Shown here piece after piece: positions 41,801 to 55,000 of a stretch of DNA of 64,000 nt. The notes beneath the pieces were generated by a model. It was not told the origin of the DNA and searched no databases. It saw only the letters and a program-made list of their open reading frames with translations. How positions within the stretch are numbered: the stretch's first letter is position 1; each line of letters starts with the position of its first letter. The DNA is from Eledone cirrhosa (Eukaryota; Mollusca; Cephalopoda; Octopoda; Eledonidae): NCBI GenBank assembly GCA_964016885.1, contig OZ024745.1:48149042-48213041 (forward strand), given 5' to 3'. The position numbers and the translations under genes were made by a program.

Positions 41801-44800
41801 AAGTATTTCAAGGCCATTTTCAATATAACAAGTATTTCAAGGCCATTTTCCCTGCTAAAGAAGTTAGCTTCTCAGGGCCCCATAATAAGCTTCTCCATTT
41901 TTCCCTCTTGTTTGCATATGCCTTTCCAATGCACTGGCTTTCATTTCCTTCTTCATCTTTAGCCATATCTTTCTTGGTCATCCCCTTCCTCTACTTCCTT
42001 CCTCAGTCACTTTCATCCTTCTCCACTACATGATCCAACCATCTCATTCCATTTCTCTTCACAACATTCACTTGAGTGTAATTTATTAATGACTTTTTTT
42101 TTTTTTTTTACTTTGTAGAATTTTAAACTATCTATAGTTCAGGATTATGACAGAACATTCTTGCAGAGAAAGAAAAGACAAGATGCAACAATATCCCGTG
42201 AGGTTCCTGTTACCACTCCGAAGCAATTTAATCATTTGGTATCTAATATATTTTAACTATTTCATTGTAAATGAGCTTTTTAAATGAACACTTACTCTTC
42301 CAATTTATCCACTAAAAATACTTTATAAAATTTTGAGTCAAAGAAAGAAGAGCAATGCCTATGATACCTTCCAGGGCCTCCAAGACCTGTGGAAGTGAGG
42401 GAGGAAGGTATCTTTAAAACCAGAGACCTGGCTCAAATATTTTCAACAGAGCAGGCTTTGCTAAAAGCACCCAAAGTGCACCTGGGTGATGGATTAAGTC
42501 TACCATTCAAGAGGGTGGCAACAAGATTTGAACTCAAAATACAAACAGCTGGAAAAAATACTGCTCTAACGATTTGGCCAGTCCAAACTTAGCAGACAGA
42601 ACCCCAAAAAATACTGGAAGGCATTTTATCTTAGATTCTAACAACTCCACCAATTCAACATCTAATTCATCATCATCCTCATCATTACCATCATCATCTC
42701 CAACAGCAATAATAGGACAGTTGTAACCATGTGGGTAAAAATTTGATTTCCTAACCATGTGGGTCTAAGTTTGATCCCACTATTCAGTACATTACAGTAG
42801 AAAAGGAGTAGACATAAACTCCATATGGTGTACACAATGTAAACCTTGGGTACACAAGAGATGTAGTGGAATAATGGGTAGACTAACAAGAAAGGAAGAC
42901 TTTGTATGTAGAAGATGCACAGGAGTAATCAAGGGGAAGAGCAGCATTAATATAAACCTCTTCAAGTCAAGAGAAGGGTCCATAGAAGTGGTTGGTAGCT
43001 TTTGCTGTCTAAGTGACATAACCAGCTGTGGAGGAGGGTGCTCTGGGAGCATAATAGCTAGAATAAGGATAGGATGGAAGAAGTTTAGAGAGCTACTCTC
43101 ACGGTTGACAACAAAAGGTTTCTCCCTACATACAATATAATGCCTGTGTGAGAAGTGGAATGCTGCATGGTAGTGAAACATGGGCAGTGGCTGCAGAGGA
43201 CATGTATAGACTGGAGAGAAATGCTCTGATGGATGTGCAATGTAAATGTGAGAAAAAGGCAGAACTTGGATGAACTGAAGGAGAAACTGGGTTTAAGGGG
43301 AATCCAAGGTGGTGTGCTGGAGAGAAGACAGGATTGGTATGGGCGTGTGATGTGCATGAATGATGATTGATGGGTGAAGAAGTGCCAGTAAATGCTAGTA
43401 GAAGGGAGCTGCAGTAGAGGTAGACTGAGAAAGACCTAGGCAGAGGTAGCGAGAGCTGACCTTGAATTGTTGAGAGTCACAGAGGAGATGACAAAGAAAC
43501 GCAGTAAGTGGATATACACTGTGCTGAGAAGGAACTATCCAACCCATGCAAGCATGGAAAAACTGACCTAAAAACGATGATGATGATGAGCTGAGGTTTG
43601 AATTTTGTTAGATATTCACTTACTCATTTGACCTATGAGGAATATTGTATCCTGAACTTACTAATAACAACCTTAGTCTTGACTAAATAGTTTTGTATAA
43701 TAGTTAAATAGGAGATAACATGATCTATGGTGACAGTAATTATGTTTCATTTGGCGAGCTTCACTGTTACAATTAACTTAATGTTCTCAATTAGTGCACT
43801 ATTCCATGTCCTGGTAAGTATAACAATTATTACGACACTCCTATGTGATTGCTAATTGTTCTAACTGCTAGATGGTTTCCTGGAATACTATTGTGTCAGT
43901 TTTGTTCATTCTTTATGTTATGGTCCTATTTTCCAACTAATGATGTATATTTATTTACCCTTTTTTTGACACACACACACACACGCACACGCACACACTA
44001 CCTTGAAAATCTCCTGCTAGATTTGAAGGTGTTTTCACTGGGATATTTGTTAAACTGGTTTTCCTTCTTGTTTGTTAATCCTGTTTGTATATCAGATACA
44101 AATTCATTGTTTGCCCATATATAACAGAATTATGATTCTGTCATCAACTTTAACACCCTAACATTTTAGACACAATTATATCTCGGCAACTTTGCCACTC
44201 TCCTACCCCTTCCCCCTTTCACATTTTGCTTCTCATCTCTGACCTCTTAATTTTGTTTTTTTCATGCCATAGTATAAGCTATTAATTTGAGAAAATGATT
44301 ATAGGTTTCATGCAGCTGCCACTATGGAAAAGCAGTGTTGATTGATGTGCTATTAACATTACATGATTAAAAATCTCATACTAATTAAAGCTGAAATGAG
44401 TTGTCATAAAAATTTGTGAAGATAATTTTTCTAATGATGAAATCATAGGTGTAGATGAATGGCTTGTGAGAGCTATACAAGTTATGTATAATGAAACAGT
44501 CAGTAAAGTTAAAATTAACAATGAATATTGTGAAGAATTTAGTGTAAAAGTTGGTGTTCACCAAGGCTCTGTCCTTAGCCCCCTCCTATTTATTATTGCC
44601 CTTCAGGCTATAACAGAGGAGTTCAAGACCGGCTGCCCATGGGAACTCCTATACGCAGATGATCTAACGCTCATAGCTGAATCAATGGCCGAACTAGAAA
44701 AGAAATTCCAAACATGGAAGCATGGCCTAGAATCAAAAGGCCTTAAAGTTAACTTGTCTAAGACTAAAGTCCTAGTTTGTAGAAAGGAAAATAAGGCACA

Positions 44801-46050
44801 GGTACCCTCAGGGAAATGGCCTTGCTCAGTGTGTAGAAAAGGAGTAGGCAGAAATTCAATTTTATGTCCCAAATGCAAAGTATGAGTACATAAAAGATGT
44901 AGTGAGATCACAGGTAAACTATCTAAGAACGTAGACTTTATATGTGGCCGATGCTTAGGTGCAATAGGTAGCAAGTGTCCACAGGATACTAGCCCTTTCT
45001 ATTGCCCAGATGGTCCTATAGAAATAGTAGACACTTTCCGTTACCTGGGTGATGAAATCAGCAGTGGTGGAGGGTGCTCTGAAAGTACAGTAGCCAGAGT
45101 CAGAACGGGATGGAAAAAGTTCCGAGAGCTTATACCGCTGTTGGCCACAAAAGGTTTCTCTCTAAAAATGAAAGGCAGATTGTATGATGCTTGTATACGA
45201 ACAGCAATGTTACATGGCAGTGAGACATGGGCATTGTGTGCAGAGGACCTGCGCAGACTGGAGAGGAACGAAGCATGCATGCTCCGTTGGATGTGTAATA
45301 GTAACATACGTGAACGGCAAAGCATAAATGAACTAAGTGAGAAATTAGGAATAAGAGGGATCAGATGCTGTTTACTCGAGAGAAGACTACGTTGGTATGG
45401 CCACGTGATGCGCATGAAAGACGACAGCTGTATAAAAAAGTGCAGGGCGATCAAAATTGATGGTAGTTACGGAGTAGGTAGACCCAGAAAAACCTGGGAC
45501 AATCTGATAAATTCCGACCTTACACACTTTCACCTCTCTAATACAATGTCACTGGACCGACATCTTTGGCGCTACGTAGTAATACAGAAGACCCACCTTG
45601 CCTATATACAAAGCGAAACCTACAGTCAGTAGGCACCTCTTAACCAAATATACACCCCAATCCACTACCCCTACCCTATCCTCCCACTCCCACCAACACC
45701 ACCCCCTCTCTATAAAGTTGGTACCACAACATCCAGTCCAAATAAATGAGATAAATGAGATCGAGATCGTGTAGGTGTCACAAGAAAAAACACACAGTCC
45801 ACGCTGTAATGTGGCCATGTAGGTAACACGGTAAAAAGTTCCCAGTTCCACACTGTAAATGTGGTTGGTGTTAGGAAGGGCATCCAGCCGTAGAAACCTG
45901 CCAGATAGTCCTATATGAGCAAGACACAGTCACCCGACCAACCTTGCCTCAAGTGGGACAATTCCCGTCTAACCCATGCTAGCGTGGAAAGTGGACGTTA
46001 AACGAGGATGATGATGATGATGATGATATAAAACTGAGGATGTCTGTCTC

Positions 46051-46083
<33 letters not shown>

Positions 46084-49000
46084 GTGCATGTGCACGCGAG
46101 TTTGTATCCCTAAAACTCGAGAAGTACCCAACCGATCTTTTTCAAACTTTACATGTGTATTACTTATATTTCAGGGAGCGTTATGCACATAAAAAAACTC
46201 AATATTTTGATCCCCTGGGGCCCGCATTAGGAGAAAAACTGCATTTTTTCAGCTTTTTAGGGGTTTTTTGAGGCGTTACGTCAGACCGATTTCCTTGAAA
46301 TTGTAACTATGTATTAGTCAGTCTCTTCTTCAATACCGTGAGCAAAGAAAATCCAACTTTTTAATCGTCTAGGGCCTGCATTAGGTGAAAAACTTCATTT
46401 TTTCAGCGTTTTTAGGGCTTTTTTGAGGTGGGTACGTCTAGCCAATTTTCCAGAAATTTCAAAGAATATTATGCACATAAAAAAAATCATTTTCTTGATC
46501 CCCTAGGGCCCGCATTTGGTGAAAACCTGCATTTTTCCTGCTTCATCGAGGAAAATCTTAAAGATTATCCAGCCATCAGAGTATTCGGTTTATTTTCTTT
46601 ACATATTGTCGAGGCATGCAGTTTTTCCACGATTAGGTCTGTTGGCGGCCCGCGTTCCAAAATACCTTATCCCGTGCAATGCCGGGTACCACTGCTAGTG
46701 ATAAATAAATTTGGTACAATATGTCACCAAAGTTAATGAGAAGTATCTAGAGCAATAATTATACAAGGTTACAGGGCAGCAATTTGGCAGAGCCTCTGAC
46801 AAATGCTTAGCAGTTTTTGTTCCAGTTCAGAGTTCAAATCCTGCCACTTGTCAACTTCGCCTTTCATCCTTCCAGTGTTTATAAAATAAAATACCAGTCA
46901 CATACTGGGGTTAATTTAATCAATTTTCCCTCCTATTTATATTTGTAGATAGAAAATCCTCAAGTGCCTGGGAACTTTGAATATATGTTTAATGATAATG
47001 AAAATTTTATTGAAGATAGTAAGTATAATTTTATATACAACTAATCTCATATACTTTTGATGTTATTTTACTTTTGCTTTAGTACTATTGACTTGGTTGT
47101 GGTGAAGTACGGACATGGTTTGAGATGACCCATCTAACCCTTGCTATCAGAGAAAACGGACATTAAATAATGACGATATATTTTGCAAAGTGATTCAAAA
47201 GTTATTATCTCATTTATTCTCCCTTTAAGGGTTTGATAATCATCATCATTATCATCATCATCATTACTGTTTAATGTCCATTTTCCACACTAGCATGGGT
47301 TAGACAAGTTGTCCTACTGTGAGACAAGTCAGATCAGGTGATCACGTCTTGCTCATACAGAACTATTTCTGGTTTGGTTTCTATGGCTAGATGCCCTTTC
47401 CTAACACCAACCTCATTTACAGTGTTGACTGGGTGCTTTTTATCATGGCACCAAAATGACCAACTAACAGGTTATATTAGGTACTTTTTCATTGTGTCAC
47501 AAGGATAATCATTATTGTTTGGCATAAACCTTTGTACCTATATATATCTTTCATGTGAATTTCCCATATTTTTTATAAGTTGTTTATTTGAATTAATACA
47601 TTGTTTTTGTTGACTTGGAGAAAGCCTTTGATAGAGTCCCCCCCGCTCCATTATCTGGTGGGCTCTTAGAAAACTAGGTGTTGATGAATGGCTTGTGAGA
47701 GCTATACAAGCCATGTATAAAGAAACAGTCAGTAAAGTTAGAATTAACAACGAATATAGTGAAGAGTTTAGCGTAAAAGTTGGTGTTCATCAGGGCTCCG
47801 TTCTTAAACCCCTTCTATTTATTATTGCCCTTCAGGCTATAACAGAGGAGTTCAAGACCGGCTGCCCATGGGAACTCCTATACGCAGATGATCTAACGCT
47901 CATAGCTGAATCAATGGCTGAACTAGAGAAGAAATTCCAAACATGGAAGCACGGCCTAGAATCAAAAGGCCTTAAAATTAACTTGTCTAAGACTAAAGTT
48001 CTAGTTTGTAGGAAGGAAAATAGGGCACGGGTCCCATCTGGGAAATGGCCATGCTCAGTGTGTAGGAATGGAGTAGGCAGCAACTCCATTTTATGTCCAA
48101 AATGCAAAGTATGGGTGCATAAAAGATGTAGTGGGATCACAGGTAAGCTAACTAAGAATATAGATTTTATATGTGGCCGGTGCTCAGGTGCAATAAGTAG
48201 CAGCAAGTGCCCACAGAATACTAGCTCATTCCATTGCACAGATGGTTCTATAGAAATAGTGGACACCTTCCGTTACCTGGGTGACAAAATCAGCAGTGGT
48301 GGAGGGTGCTCTGAAAGTACAGTAGCTAGAGTCAGAACGGGATGGAAAAAGTTCAGAGAGCTTATACCACTATTGGCCGCTAAAGGGTTCTCTCTAAAAA
48401 TGAAAGGCAGGCTGTATGATGCCTGCATACGAACAGCAATGTTACATGGCAGTGAGACATGGGCATTGTGTGCAGAGGATATACGCAGACTGGAGAGGAA
48501 CGAAGCTTGCATGCTCCGCTGGATGTGTAATAGTAATATACGTGAACGGCAAAGCATAAACGAACTAAGGGAGAAATTAGGAATAAGAGGGATCAGATGT
48601 TGTTTACTCGAGAGAAGACTACGTTGGTACAGTCACGTGATGCGCATGAAAGACGACAGCTGTATAAAAAAGTGCAGGGCGATCAAAACAGACGGTAGCT
48701 CCGGAGTAGGCAGACCCAGAAAAACCTGGGACGACTTGATAAATTCCGACCTCACACACTTACACCTCTCCAAGACAATGTCACTGAACCGAGATCTTTG
48801 GCGCTACACAGTAATACAGAAGACCCACCTTGCCTAAGTACAAAGCGAAACCTACAGTCAGTAGGCACCTCTAACAAAAATACACCCCCGTTCCACTACC
48901 CCCACCCTATCCACACCACCCCTTTCAATGTAAAGTTATGTTGGTACCACAACATCCAGTCCAAAACAAATGAGGTCGTGTAGGTGTCACGACAAAAAAA

Positions 49001-52000
49001 ACACAGTCCACGCTGTAATGTGGCCGTGTAGGTAACACGGTAAAAACCTCCCAGTCCACACTGTAAACGTGGTTGGTGTTAGGAAGGGCATCCAGCCGTA
49101 GAAAACCCGCCTGACAGTCCTATACGAGCAGGACAACCAATCTTGCCTCAAGTGGGAAAATTCCCGTCCAAACCCATGCAAGCGTGGAAGATGGACGTTA
49201 AACGATGATGATGATGATGATGACATTGAGTATTTATGACAGCACACTTATGCTCCCACCAGTTGTATTTACATCCTTTTGCCTCCTTTTGTTTTCAGAT
49301 TCTGCTGACATCTTACCTGGTGAATTTTATGATCTGAAATTGAGGTGATATATATATATATTCCAAAATACTTTATGAGAAATTGTTTTGCAGAAATATG
49401 CAGTTTGATTATTGTGGATATTCAAGATAGTTATGATAGCAATGAGAACCTCAGTTATTTGAGTTGATAGTGTGGACCTTCCAGCTATATATTAAAGATT
49501 TCTTTTGATCAACTATGTTGTATCCACTTTGCCTTTCATCCTTTTGAGGTCAATAAAAAAAGTACCACTCATTTCTCCCCCCCCCCCCATAAAATTACAA
49601 CAACAACAACAAAAAAACAAGTTGGCCACGTTCAAACCTGGAGAGGGTATGGGCTCTGCCCGGTTTTAAATGTCTATATCACTTATATCATAACAGCAAC
49701 TCTATGACTTCATCAGGAGTTACAGGTCCATACATGCATAGAAAAGATATCTAATTCTCAATAGTTCATTCACTTTGTTGGCAAATTGACAGAATCATGA
49801 GAGGCAAGGTAAAATATCTTCAGGTATTTATTCCGGCCCTCTGTGCTGTGAGTTCAAATTCGCCTTTCATTTGATATAATAAAGTATCAATCCATAACAG
49901 GATTATTGGAGCATTGGGCATGATGGCTTTAGGTATTTGTTCCAGTTTTTTTGGCTCTGGGTTCAAATCCGGTTGAGATCAAATTTGTCTTTTATCCTTT
50001 CAGGGAAAAGATATAATAAAGTATAAATCTAAGGCAGTGGCTTGACCTAATTGTTAGAGCATTGGTCAAGATGCCATGCAGTGTTTTTTTTTGGCTCTTT
50101 GCATTCTGAGTTTAAACCCTACTGTGGCCTACTTGGGTTCACACTGCCCCTTGACTCTTTGGTACCTTTAGCAGGGTTCACTCTGTTATAAATAATTGGG
50201 TCAGGTTTCCAATCTGAGGATATCTTCCGTCCTTATCAGTCTTTCAGGCCCTGTATAGGTTTGGGGCATTGGCCCCCACCACCCTGATTAAACAGTAAAT
50301 TAGAACTATAGAAAAAAAAATGATTAAGCCATTTCATTTCATGTCTTTCACCAGTTTACTGTGCGATAACATCTTCTGCAGTTCATGTAATTGTTACAAA
50401 TGGTTTGCATCCTCAGATGTTTCTAATGTTAATCAACATTGAAAATATATAAAATGATGATAATGATGAAGAAGAGGAAGTGGAGAAGGAGGATGATGAT
50501 GATGATGATGATGAAGAGGAGGAGGATGTGTATGTTGAGCATGATTAGGATGTGAATGAAGATGATGATGGCGATGATAAAATAGATGGATTTTTCTTTG
50601 TAAAATTTCTGTAATATTTACATTTATAAAATGCCTTCTAAAATAATTTCTTCTGCCTTTTTTTTTTTTTATTTCAACAGAAATGATGGTATTTCCAAAA
50701 TGAATTTCTCTTTACCAGATTATATTACAACTTGGGAGATTCAGACATTTGGAATTACTGATACTCATTTCTGTGTGGCTGAATTATTTGAAGTAAAAAC
50801 TTTCAAAAGTTTTATGGTCAAACTGAAATTTCCTGAGTTTATAAAAATATTTGATTATGTTGCGATCAAGGTTTTTCTATATAATTATAAGAATACAGGC
50901 CTAAAAGTAAGTTCCAACATTACTTTTATATGTTAATGCTACAAGCTTTGCAATAGGTTTGAAGGTGAATATTTAAAATTGTACAAAAGTAATATTTAAC
51001 ATTGTTCAGATGATTGTATGTATATATATGTATGCATTTATATGTATGTATGTATATATATGTATGTATTTATATGCATGTATATACGAGTATATACAGT
51101 AATTTTGTGACACACTATAGTGTTGCAACCCAGTTTGAAAGCCTCAGCTCTAAATAATCAATCATAAAAAGTAATTCATATCTATATTTAATACCAGGAA
51201 GACTCCATAACTTGATAGCTTCTACTACCTAGGTGACTTAATTAGCAGTGGAGGAGGTTGTTCTGAGAACATAGTACACAGAATAAGAAAACGATGGAAA
51301 ATGTTCATAGACCTCTGGTGACAACAGAAGGTTTCTCTTTATGAATGAAAGGTTAACTGTATGATGCCTATTTAACTGTATGATCCCTCGAATTCACTTA
51401 TATAAGAAATTGACATTTATCCTTGTAGTTTTATGCAACAAACAAACAAATACATTTGTATCTTTCTTTATTCCTAGGTAAAACTTACTCTTCATAAATC
51501 AACAGATCTTTGTTCATATAACAATAAAAAGGGACATTCATATCAAACAACTGTTAATATTCAAGCAAATGAGACTACCTCTACCACTTTTGTGATTCGA
51601 CCTATTTATTCAGGATATTTGCCCATCAAAGTCTCTGCTAAAGTGATTGAATCAAATTATAATGAAATTGTTGAAGAGGAAATGTTTGTTCACAAAAATA
51701 CTTCAAATGTAATTATTCTATTCCTTTATCTAACATCTCTGTTTTTTCATTGGCCAGATGAGTATTAGCAATTAACTGTATTTCAATAACAATACTGAAA
51801 CACACACACATATATATATATATATATATGAGAAAAGTCAACAAGGAACATGTAGTTTTGACACTATAGTGTCAAAACTACATGTTTTCACCTATATTTG
51901 AGTTCTAGTAGAAAGCAGGGTAAGGGAGCACTGTCTTGATAATGACCAGAGTCAGAAATGACATTGTCGACAGTTACTCAGCCTTAGCTTCTGCTAGAAT

Positions 52001-55000
52001 CTGCTGAAGACTTTCAAAATGTTTATTTGTAAACATACTGTATATCACTAGATATACAAAATACTCATACTTACATATATATTTAAAAAAAACAATGAAG
52101 TTTTGTTTACATGTAATCACCTACATTATATATATATATATAATTGGTGTTGGATGCTTAAAGCGTCCATATGCGGTAGGAGGGCGTTTGAGCACTCGAT
52201 GCTCTCATAGAGCAGAGTATTATATATATATATATTTATATATTTATTTTTATATATATTGTTTCTTTAACAGTCTCTGAAAGATAATGAAAATAATCTC
52301 TCATCCGAAATTACCGTTCCAGTTGTGAAAATTGAAGATAATGAAATATCATTCAAAAACCGTATGTAGGAAATTGTATTTGATCAAAATATTGACATCC
52401 TTATTAACTGCCTTCATTTTGATATTTTGCACTGATTTTAAATGTAAAAAGATTTTATAAATATATTTTTCAATTTTAACACTAAAAGATCCTATGTACA
52501 AGTATCTCATTAACATTTAGATCATAAGTTTATATATGTTAAATATATGACAGTGTAGAGTGGTGAGTTGGCAGAGTTGTTAGGATGTCGAATTAAAAAT
52601 GCTTTAGTGTTTGTTCCAGCTCTCTGCACTCTTATTTCAAACGAAAGGCCGTTTCTACTGTCTCCAGCAATCCTGCAAACTGCTATCTTTCTTCCTGTCA
52701 TTCCAATAGCAGTGCACATTCTCCAAATTGACTGAGCCAAAATCAACTGGAAATAGCTATGCCTGCCATCCTTTCTCTCTGCACTTCTGCACAATATCTT
52801 GGTACTTGGCACTCTTTTATTTGAAATAATCCATAATTCTATTCTGTTCTTTTTTCAATTCTGATTTTTAAATTTTTTATTTTCTTTTTGTACTAGGTTA
52901 TTTATTTAGCAGTATTGTGAAAAGTGCCTTAACTGAACCTGAGAAATTGATACTTATGTCATATGGATCTGGAGAACAAAATATTATTTATATGGCACTA
53001 ACAATTTATGCTTTGAAGTATATCAGAAATACTATCCAGATGGATGAAGAAATATTTAATAATGGGAAGAAATTCATCAGAATGGGTAAAGTTGGTTTTA
53101 TATAACATATATCTTAGGTGGTGGCTTAACAGAATCGTTAGAGCATCAGACAAAATGTTTAACAGTATTTGTTCCAGGTCTTTACATCTGAGTTCAAATC
53201 CTACTAAGGTCAATTTTGTCTTCCATCCTGCCAAGTTTCATAAAATATTGTGTAATCTGTAAATCCCTATATTTTCTTAAAATGGTGACAGAACACCTAG
53301 GAAATCCTATGTCTGACAACCTCCCTAATATGCATTAAGTATTTAGTTCCATCCCTTTACATTTTGAGTTCAAATCTCCAGCTGAAGTTCATTTTGTCAT
53401 TCATCCTTGTTGAGTCAATAAATTACAGTACCAGTCAAATACTGGAATTATTATAATGATTATATAGGACAATGGATTAGCAGCATCAGAGCATCAGACG
53501 AATGTTTCATAGCATTTATTCCAGCTCTTTACATTTTGAGTTCAAATCTTGCTACGGTCAACTTTGAATCCTTCTGAGATCGATAAAATAAAGTATGAGT
53601 CAAGTAGTGGGGTTGATATTATTGACTTTCGCATCTCTCCAAATTTCTGTCCTTTTAAATATCTCAGAAATCAGTATGTAACATATATAATACAGTATTA
53701 TGGAATTATTGCATAATATATCTAAATACAGAATAACTCTTTAAATTCATTGAATTAATTATATTATATTCTTGTTGTAGTGTCCTTGACTGGCCCTAAT
53801 CTAACAGACTTGTGATCAAAGGTATTCTAGTCTTGATAATCTTGTCTTTTTAGGATATCTAAGACTAAGTTATCTAATGAATCCCACCTTTGGAGATGGT
53901 AAGGGTATCATTTGAAAGAGATTTAGCTGCTATTCTTCATATGTTGAGCATTCATATAGAGTTTCCCTCTTCTCGATATAATAGTTTCCTTGGACAGAAC
54001 TAAAGTAAAAAGCAGGCCTAGGTAACTTGCAGCACTCAGAATTCATGTTACACTTTATGATTTTTTTTGTATAGCATGGTATGATTATATAAACATATCA
54101 AATTTTTACGAAAATCTTGTAACCTAATTCACTCTTGCTTTGTCGCAATCAAATTTTTAGGATTTGCTTAGTGTAACATATGGCATTGTCTGTACTACAT
54201 ACAATGTTTTTAAAATTAATTATTTTTTTAGAAGTGTTGTCTGATTTTCCTAATTTATGGTGAACAATATTTCATAAAGTCTGCTGCTAGAGAAAAGTTG
54301 CTTACGTCTGGGGTAAAGAATAGCTGAATTCATAAAGGTCAATATACTAAGATAGAAATAAATATTTGTAATTTAAATCTTGTGACTTTAGAAATTTATT
54401 TTAGTACGTCCTAGCAGAATGGCCTGGCGTTGCTCGGGATTTGCTCTAGGGTTCTTATATATTTAATATATCGAGCCTCGTGAAATAAATGTTTGTTTAT
54501 ATTTTGTTATTGTGTATGCAAAAATATCTGTACACGAATATATAATTATATATATATATTAAAATAACAGATTAAAGTTTAAGCAAAGATTCGCTGCTTT
54601 CACTCTTAACAGGATCTTCTGAAACTAAAAAAATCAATCTGTGAACACAGAAGTACATATTTCGAAAAACGTTACACACTATATATACACGCACTATATA
54701 TACATATATACACACATATAGCGTCATAATGTCGTAATGCAGACATCCAGACATACAGACAGATATTATAAGGGCGTGACGTTGTAGCTATGTATCTATC
54801 TAAAAAGAGAGACTAAGAATTATAGAGAGAGATCGCTTTTTCGTCTAATGCAGTCTCTAGGGCATTGAAAATTTGAAATATGTTTTGCTCACAACACTCG
54901 CACGGCCATAAGTATTACATGTGTAAAGTTTGAAAACAATCGGTTGGGTGGTTCTCGAGTTTTAGGGAATCAGACAGATAGACATTCTCTGTTTTAGATA

